64,000 nucleotides of DNA from Sitta carolinensis (lineage: Eukaryota; Chordata; Aves; Passeriformes; Sittidae), in assembly GCA_032173965.1 (NCBI GenBank), contig CM063298.1, positions 7,175,001 through 7,239,000 of the forward strand, written 5' to 3'. The translations under genes were made by a program, and so were the position numbers. The notes below the pieces were generated by a model that was not told the DNA's origin, searched no databases, and saw nothing but the letters and a program-made list of their open reading frames with translations. Of the stretch, positions 57,630-64,000 are shown one piece after another (the first letter of the stretch is position 1; each line of letters starts with the position of its first letter).

Positions 57630-60600
57630 CATATCTATTCTGTTCTTCAGCAGCTTCTTTTATATTGCCCACAGATCCCTGGGAGAAGGTGGAGCTGCCC
57701 TCTGAGCTGTTGGGGCAAAGAGCCCTCCTGGAGGTGAAGCAAGGTGGTGGGTGGGAGAAGCAAAGTGATTGTGTCACCATTCTGCAGTCCATGTGGGATG
57801 GGGGATGGTGCCAGGAAAGGGCACCGGTTCACTTTATAGTTCCTGGAAGGCCATTGCTGGTTTGTCCTGAAATAACATGGATGATAACACTGAAGGGAGA
57901 CAGGATGGATCTGGCAGTGCTGCTGTGCTGTCTGCAAGTGGATTTGGAATTGAAGCTGGTGAAACTCTGCAGAGAGCAGTTTGCTCCTCTTTAAAATTTG
58001 TTTCATTTATCCCTTACCTAGGATAAATACCTTACACTTTTTTTTTTCCAGCTAAGAAAAAGAACCAAGTATTCTGAAATTTCTCTACTGTAACTTGCTT
58101 GTAGCACTGTGACAGCCAGTGAGGAAGAGCTAAATCGTCCTGGAATGGTGCTGAGTTGCTGTCCTTGGCATGCTTTAGAAACCTCTCCTTGGAAGCCTTC
58201 TTGTGTCAGGCTCGGTCTTGATCTTCCCAAGCAAGGCTGAGGGATCCTTTCTTACCTACAGCACTAGGATGGCACATTCTATTCTGCAGGAAAAAATGCT
58301 TGTAGGGTTAGTTTCAGGCACCCTTCCTTCTAAAAGTATTAATACCTCTTTTGAGACCTAATTTATTGCTAATGAGGTTTTTAGAGAGCCTTCTTTTTTC
58401 AGTTACCACTTCCAAAGTAGTTTTCACTTCCATATTTCTGTTTGCTTCATTATTTCCTTGTCTCTTGCTGCAGGACTGAAACTGGCAGGGAGGTGTCCTT
58501 CTGTTTCCACCTCTTGTGCCAGGCATTGATGCTGCAGATTTACAGGAAATTATGATTTAATCAGCAGCTTTTGAGCTGTTGTGACCCTGTGCATGTGCAT
58601 CATCCTGGTGCACCTAGCTGCTTCTTTCTGCTCCTCACAGACTGATTCTAAAGCCTTTTCTGAGTATTTGTTGGCAGGCTTGGGGGAAGAGATGTGACAG
58701 TCCTCAGAATTGGCAGAAGCAATTTATTATCTTCTCCCTATTTTCACCCACATAACTTGAAAAATACAGTAGGTCCATTGGAAGACTGACAAGTCACAAA
58801 AATGCAACATTTTTTGTAAACCCTAAAGTACATTTAGATTCAAAACCAACAGCAAAAAAACCCAACCTAATACAGGTTTATTTTCCTCAAAGCACAAGCC
58901 AGACTCCAAATGGGATTGAGTGGTTTAGTGTATGTGCAGAGATATGGCAGGGTTTGTTTTCTAGCAGAGCTTCAGAACTGAAGGATTCACTGGAATGAGA
59001 TCCTTGAATTGTGGGCAGAGACATTAAGAATCCTTTTAGAGCTCCTGTGCCTAAAATACAGCAGAAATTGTGAAGAGACAAAATGGGGCAAGACTGGAAC
59101 TCATGAATTACGCTTTCAGTTGTGTTCTGAGTTGAGCAGGAAGGGATGGAAAGGCTTGTGACAGAATTAGGGTGTATTTTTTGGGAGGTCAGAAAATGAG
59201 CAGCAAGTAAAATCAGTGATGGGATGAGCTGATCATGAAGGGTGGAGCCTTCAATGAATGAATGTAAGCAGCTTTTGAATGTAGTGGGGGGAAAAAAATC
59301 CCTCTTCATCTCTCCCTTTCAGGAACTGCCTTCTGAGCCTTGTGGTTACTCTTAGCCTCCCCCTCAGCTGACACGAGAAATAATGGCCTGCGTCTGATCA
59401 GAGGATTCAGCTGCTGCCAAACCCCACAAATTTTGTGCCTACCTCTACATTTCACTTGAACTCTTTGTCTGGGATCAGATAGAAGTTTGCTGGCCCTCTC
59501 CAAGAGCTAATGCTTTAATGCTTGGAAGCACTCTGAGGGCTCATTGGCCCTTATTAAGGTTATTGCCAGTCAGGCTTTGGCAGTGCTTCCCCTTCTCCTG
59601 CTTTGTGTAGCCTCACAGGGCTCTGGCACTGGGAAATGTCCCTTGGCTGCAGGACCAGAGTTGCTCTTAACACTGACTTGAAAAAATCCTTCCAGCAATG
59701 CTGGCACAGTGTTCCCTGACCCCCACAGACCTGCTGCTCTGCAGAGGGGACAGTCTTGGATCACAACTAAAGAACTAATTTTCCACATCTGAACACGCAT
59801 ATTGGGGTCCCTAATATGGGATGCTGTTTTATAGTGGCCTGAGTTTTAGGTCAAATGCTTTCTGGTAATGTGAGCTCTTTTATAGGGTGGTGTGTTTGCT
59901 GCCAAAATTCTCTATGCCTAGAAAAACTTGGCCTGAAACTTTTTTTTTTTTTTTTTTAATTTTCAATAGTAATACAAGCTTTCCTCAGATGTTTGAATAT
60001 TTGCAGAATTTGTCTAACAATTCTATTAGAAGAACATAATGTTGGAAGGAAAAGTACTTTTCATCTTGGTCATTAGGCCTGAGGCCTGTCTGGTTTAGTG
60101 AAAGAATTAATTTTTTTTTACAGCTTAATTGGTCTGTTTCTTAGAATATGGTTTGTGTCTATGGCAGCTCAGACAATTTCATGCCTGGACCGTGGTCTTG
60201 AATTCAGCCTCTAAACCACTGCCTCTGTGGCCTCTTGGGTTGGGATGTCTTTAATTGGAGCAGGAATTGGTATGGCTGAAAAGATGAGACAGACTTCAGT
60301 AGAAATTTGTTCCAAAACCCAGCAGTCCTTGCTAAGCCACATTAGACTTTGTTACCTCTTTCAAGCAAAGACCAAGCTGATTCCCTGGGGTAAACCAGGT
60401 GGAAAAACTTCAATATCTGCCACAAGCCCTTGGTCACAGGGAGCTCAATGCCTTCACTCACAGACACAATGCCCAAGTGCTTGGGTTCTTTCTATGCAGC
60501 ACCTCAGCCTCTTGCTCCAATATGATCATGATGTGTTTTCTGGGTTAGGTGCAACTTCCTAGAGGACCTGAAAATCCCCGTGTGAAAAGGCTGCTGTAGC

Positions 60601-60670
60601 AGTAGGATGGTCCATGAGACCATCTGGTGTTGGTTAATTTGTCCCAACTGTTGCTCAGGTAGAAATGGCC
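57630..60670. other. Intergenic sequence downstream of LLGL2
   Basis: No exon chain of a known gene was found. In human MYO15B follows LLGL2; I see no myosin motor, MyTH4 or FERM sequence here. A T18 run lies at 59,940-59,957. One open frame at 57,665-57,994 is discussed in the findings. Confidence 0.55.
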
Positions 60671-60679
60671 TCTCCCAGG

Positions 60680-61016
60680 TGTCACTGTTTCAGATAACAC
60701 ACAATATGGACTCCGTGATCAGAAGGCTAAGAAAATGACTCCTTTATTAGGGACAATTCTCCCTTATATACAATTTTACACAGACCAATGTGATTGGTGA
60801 AAGAAAGGCAAACCTTTTCAATCACATTATTACAAAAACATTTCATTGTGTTTATCACACTTTCCTGGGAAAGAGCATCAGAAAACCAAAACATCAGGCC
60901 TGAAACCAGACTACACCCAAGTGTGATTTTCTTGTAATTAAACTGCTGTATGACCAAACTCCTCATTTCCATCTTGCCTCTTGTGCCTTTTATGCATGTT
61001 GCCTGATCCATGGGGA
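60680..61016 (-). mobile_element. Probable solo LTR of an endogenous retrovirus
   Basis: Read on the - strand, the stretch has promoter and polyadenylation signals in LTR order: CCAAT (reverse complement of 60,793-60,797), a TATA box TATATAAGGG (60,761-60,770), then AATAAA (60,743-60,748), followed by a short GT-containing tail ATTGTGTGTTATC. No gag, pol or env sequence lies on either side, so a solitary LTR is the simplest reading. The ends and target-site duplication could not be fixed, and the family is not identified. Confidence 0.55.
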
Positions 61017-64000
61017 TGGGAGGGATGAGTTTGCTGGGAACACAACCCAGACAGGAGAGCTAAAAGGCTCCTTGCCCTTCCAGCCTGTTTCAGCAGGAGG
61101 AAAACAGATAAATGGTACTTTGAGGCTCTTCCTTCTGCTCACCTCTTTCTCAGCTAAATGAGTAGAAACTGATTTCTCCAGCTCTTTGTGGCACAGCTCT
61201 TGTATGCAGAGCTAAGTTGTATTTTAAAATAAGAGCTTTTTGGCAAGGGAGCCCTCTTTAAGATGAATGGTCCTGAGGGTGTGCATCAGGCAGAGTCACA
61301 GGAGGTTGGAAGGATCTGTATCTCCAAGGACAGGACCCTGTCTCTCCCTGGCTCTTACCCTTCCAAAGACAAAAATCTCTTCCTCCTGTTTGCTCATCTG
61401 GCAGATGAGTCTGTGCATTGTGTGCTTATTCCTACAGACTCTGCATATTGTCCATTTGTGTAAAGTAAATCTTTTCTGCTTATGCTTATGGCAGAAACTT
61501 CAAAAAATGAAGCTTGGATTCTGCTCATGCTCTCCTTCCTTAAAGGGAACTTACCTGTATCAGATTGCTGTGCTGAGCCCTTGAAAAGCAGGCTGAGCTC
61601 CTAAAAACCCAAATTGGCAACACAAGGACTTATCTGAGCTGCTGAAAATCACCCCAAAAGTCAGATATTGCAGCTCAAGCCCTGATGGGGTAAGAGTCCA
61701 AGGAAGCAGAGAATATGGCAGGATCAAGAAAAGGCTTGGTGTTATTTCTTAGGCAGTATATTGAGGCAATAGTGGCTTCAGCTATAGCAGGGGGAGCTTT
61801 ATTCCAAACTGCAAGTTAGCCACAGGAGTGAAATTTTGGAGAGGTATTTTTCAAGGGTGTGATTGTTTTGCAGACAAAGACATCCTCCTGACTTTGTTCT
61901 GACACAGATAAGAGCAGATGAAATGCAGGCTGTGACCAAAGGCAGTATCACAGTCCTTAATCAGTTTGATTACTTGTGATCTTGTCAGTGCTGTGACAGT
62001 TTGCTCACAGTTCAGACCTGGTGATATTTGCCTGTACTTTCATTACAGGAAGATGTTTTGAATGTAAATTAACAGTAATGAGGATGTGAGGAAAAGATCC
62101 ATCTCAAGGAAATCCAGTTCTTTCAAGGTACATCCCTGAGGCACAGTTTCTGGAAATAATACAATTTGAGCATTAAGTGATAGTTACTTATTATGGATTT
62201 AACCTTTAAAACAGACTGGTTTAATTTTATACTGAACTTACTGGAGCTCCAGTGCTGGTGGCCATACCTCAGCCCTGAAAGCTCCTGAAGCCCTTTGCTA
62301 AGAGCACTGTCAGTCCAGGCACTGGGATTTCTGTTGTGCAGCATCCAGGGTCCATCTTTAAAACCCTGTTTTGAAACTGTGGTGATACCTGAGGATTTCA
62401 AAGTGAAATAATATCATGTCATCTCTCTCTGAAGTGCTTTGCCCTTTTAAAGCCTAAGACCTTGGATTGGATGGAAACCACTCCTGCTCCAATTCATCTC
62501 TGTTAACTGATGCTGCACAGGCAGATTCCTCCTGACAGTTCTCTGTGCCCATTCCTTGGAGATTTGTTTAAACCATTAAAAAATCCTGTTTGAGATCTTC
62601 AACTAGTAATTTTTAGTCCACAAGAAAAATGGTCGTTTCTGAGTATCTCAATTCACAGGCATGAATTATATCCATGTGTCTCATTAATGAACAACATGGG
62701 ATGCAGGTGCCAACAGAAAGTAGTTGTGATCACTTCTTGTTTCATAGGATGACCAGACTTGATTCTTCAGGTGAACTTGCTCACTGATCTGCTTGTTCTG
62801 GATCTGCTTATGCACAGAAAGAACTTTCCATTGGAAGGTACCCTGCATGGAAGTGGCTTAAATCCTATAAACCATTTCCTTGTCACAGTGATATCTGGTG
62901 AGAGAGATTTATGTGAGGATCTCTCCTGTGCAGAGGGGGAGGTGAGACCTCTCATAAAATGAGAGGGATCTAACTACTGAAGTGAAGAGGAGTTAAATAT
63001 CTGCAGTGGAACAGAGCATACAATACTGGGTAGTTAATATTAAATGAGAGAAAATGTTTGTCATCCTGTAAAATAAATGTCAAGTTTTGGAAGCAATCCC
63101 CTTGAGAAGAGTCTTGGATTGTCTTCAAATGCCTGGCTCAGCAAACAACTCCCAGTTTGTTTCAGATCTTCAGGAGCAAAGCATAATAATAGTGCCTGTG
63201 CCTCAAAACCATAAAGACAACATCACAGGGCATAAAAACTGTGTGTGGCCCAGTATCTCATGGAAGTTTGTATTCCACTATAGGATAATCTGCTTTTGAC
63301 AGAGCGTCTGTCCAAGTTTCCAAACCAAACTTTCTTCCAGGTATGGTGGCCTTCCTGTACCCTCCTCCTTGTTCCCTCCCAGAGTTCAGGAGCTCCAAAA
63401 AACTTTTACCTTTGTGGCTTAGGTCTGTTCTGCCCTTCTGTGTTGTTTGTTCCTGCTCCCTTTCTTCTCTTGCGCATTTATGCTTTTAATTTTTAACTAA
63501 TTCCTTATGATCTGGAATAAGGAAATAACAAGCAAGAGCAATTCCAAGCAAGCAAGGCACTCGTTTAGGAGGAAGCTCAGCATTAGGTCAACTTACCCGA
63601 AAATCAAATTGCACTGAGGTGACCACCAGCACTGGTGCAGAGGAAACAGCTGGGGAATATAGAAGACACTGGAAGGAAGGAGTGGCCCCATAAAGTCAGT
63701 TTGGCTGTAACATGAGACCTCACCCTTAGCTGCACGATTCCCCTTCTACCTTTATCTCTGCAAGCTTATTAGAATCTGCTGGGGATTTTCAACTACCTGG
63801 GTGTAATCATTTCAGTCTGCACAATCTGACATTCCGCTTTAAGCCTTTGATTTGTTCTTCAGGGGCTCAGCTGCTTTCTGCAGAGCACTCATTTCCCACA
63901 GAGAAAAGCCCTGAGGGCTGTAGCCCACCCCCCACCATTAAACAGCCTCTTGCTTTCATGTATAATTGGGTTGAAACCCAGTTTAAATCCAGGGGATTTC
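61017..64000. other. Intergenic sequence to the window end
   Basis: No supported gene, RNA gene or assignable repeat on either strand. Open frames are short and without recognised motifs. Confidence 0.55.

Overview
This window looks like a piece of a bird nuclear chromosome. The evidence is split genes with GT-AG introns, CpG-island promoters, AATAAA polyadenylation signals, and several truncated CR1-type LINEs whose 3' ends carry the motif typical of avian CR1. There is no bacterial, phage or CRISPR content. The species cannot be fixed from the sequence. The gene pair TSEN54-LLGL2, in tandem on the + strand, is the order known from human 17q25, so this is a conserved vertebrate block.

Layout: 1-12.9 kb is non-coding as far as I can see. 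It holds a 110-bp segment present twice (7.9 and 9.5 kb) and a CR1 fragment. From 13.08 to 14.6 kb there is a T37 tract, a ~16-17-bp GC minisatellite, a CTCF-like motif and the CpG island of TSEN54. TSEN54 (tRNA-splicing endonuclease structural subunit) runs from here to a stop codon at 22,238 and a polyadenylation signal at 23,337. Ten coding exons were resolved with consistent phase. The first coding exon, beside the GC repeat, could not be resolved.

LLGL2 (Lgl family, basolateral polarity) starts at a CpG island with a non-coding first exon ending at 24,985. It has a 7-kb first intron, its ATG at 32,041, 25 coding exons, a stop at 56,973 and polyadenylation signals at 57,297 and 57,598. 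The joined exons give a 1,033-residue protein with every phase matching. The aPKC-target serine cluster falls at residues 645/649/653, the same numbers as in human. Intron 14 (49,119-49,915) carries a ~500-bp CR1 insertion.

From 57.6 kb to the end I see no gene. A probable solo LTR of an endogenous retrovirus lies on the - strand at about 60.68-61.02 kb.

The two genes act in unrelated pathways (tRNA intron removal; epithelial polarity and membrane trafficking) and appear to be neighbours by conserved synteny only. I found no convincing undescribed system. The points most worth a second look are the unresolved TSEN54 5' end beside the minisatellite, competing splice sites in LLGL2, and the duplicated unknown element.
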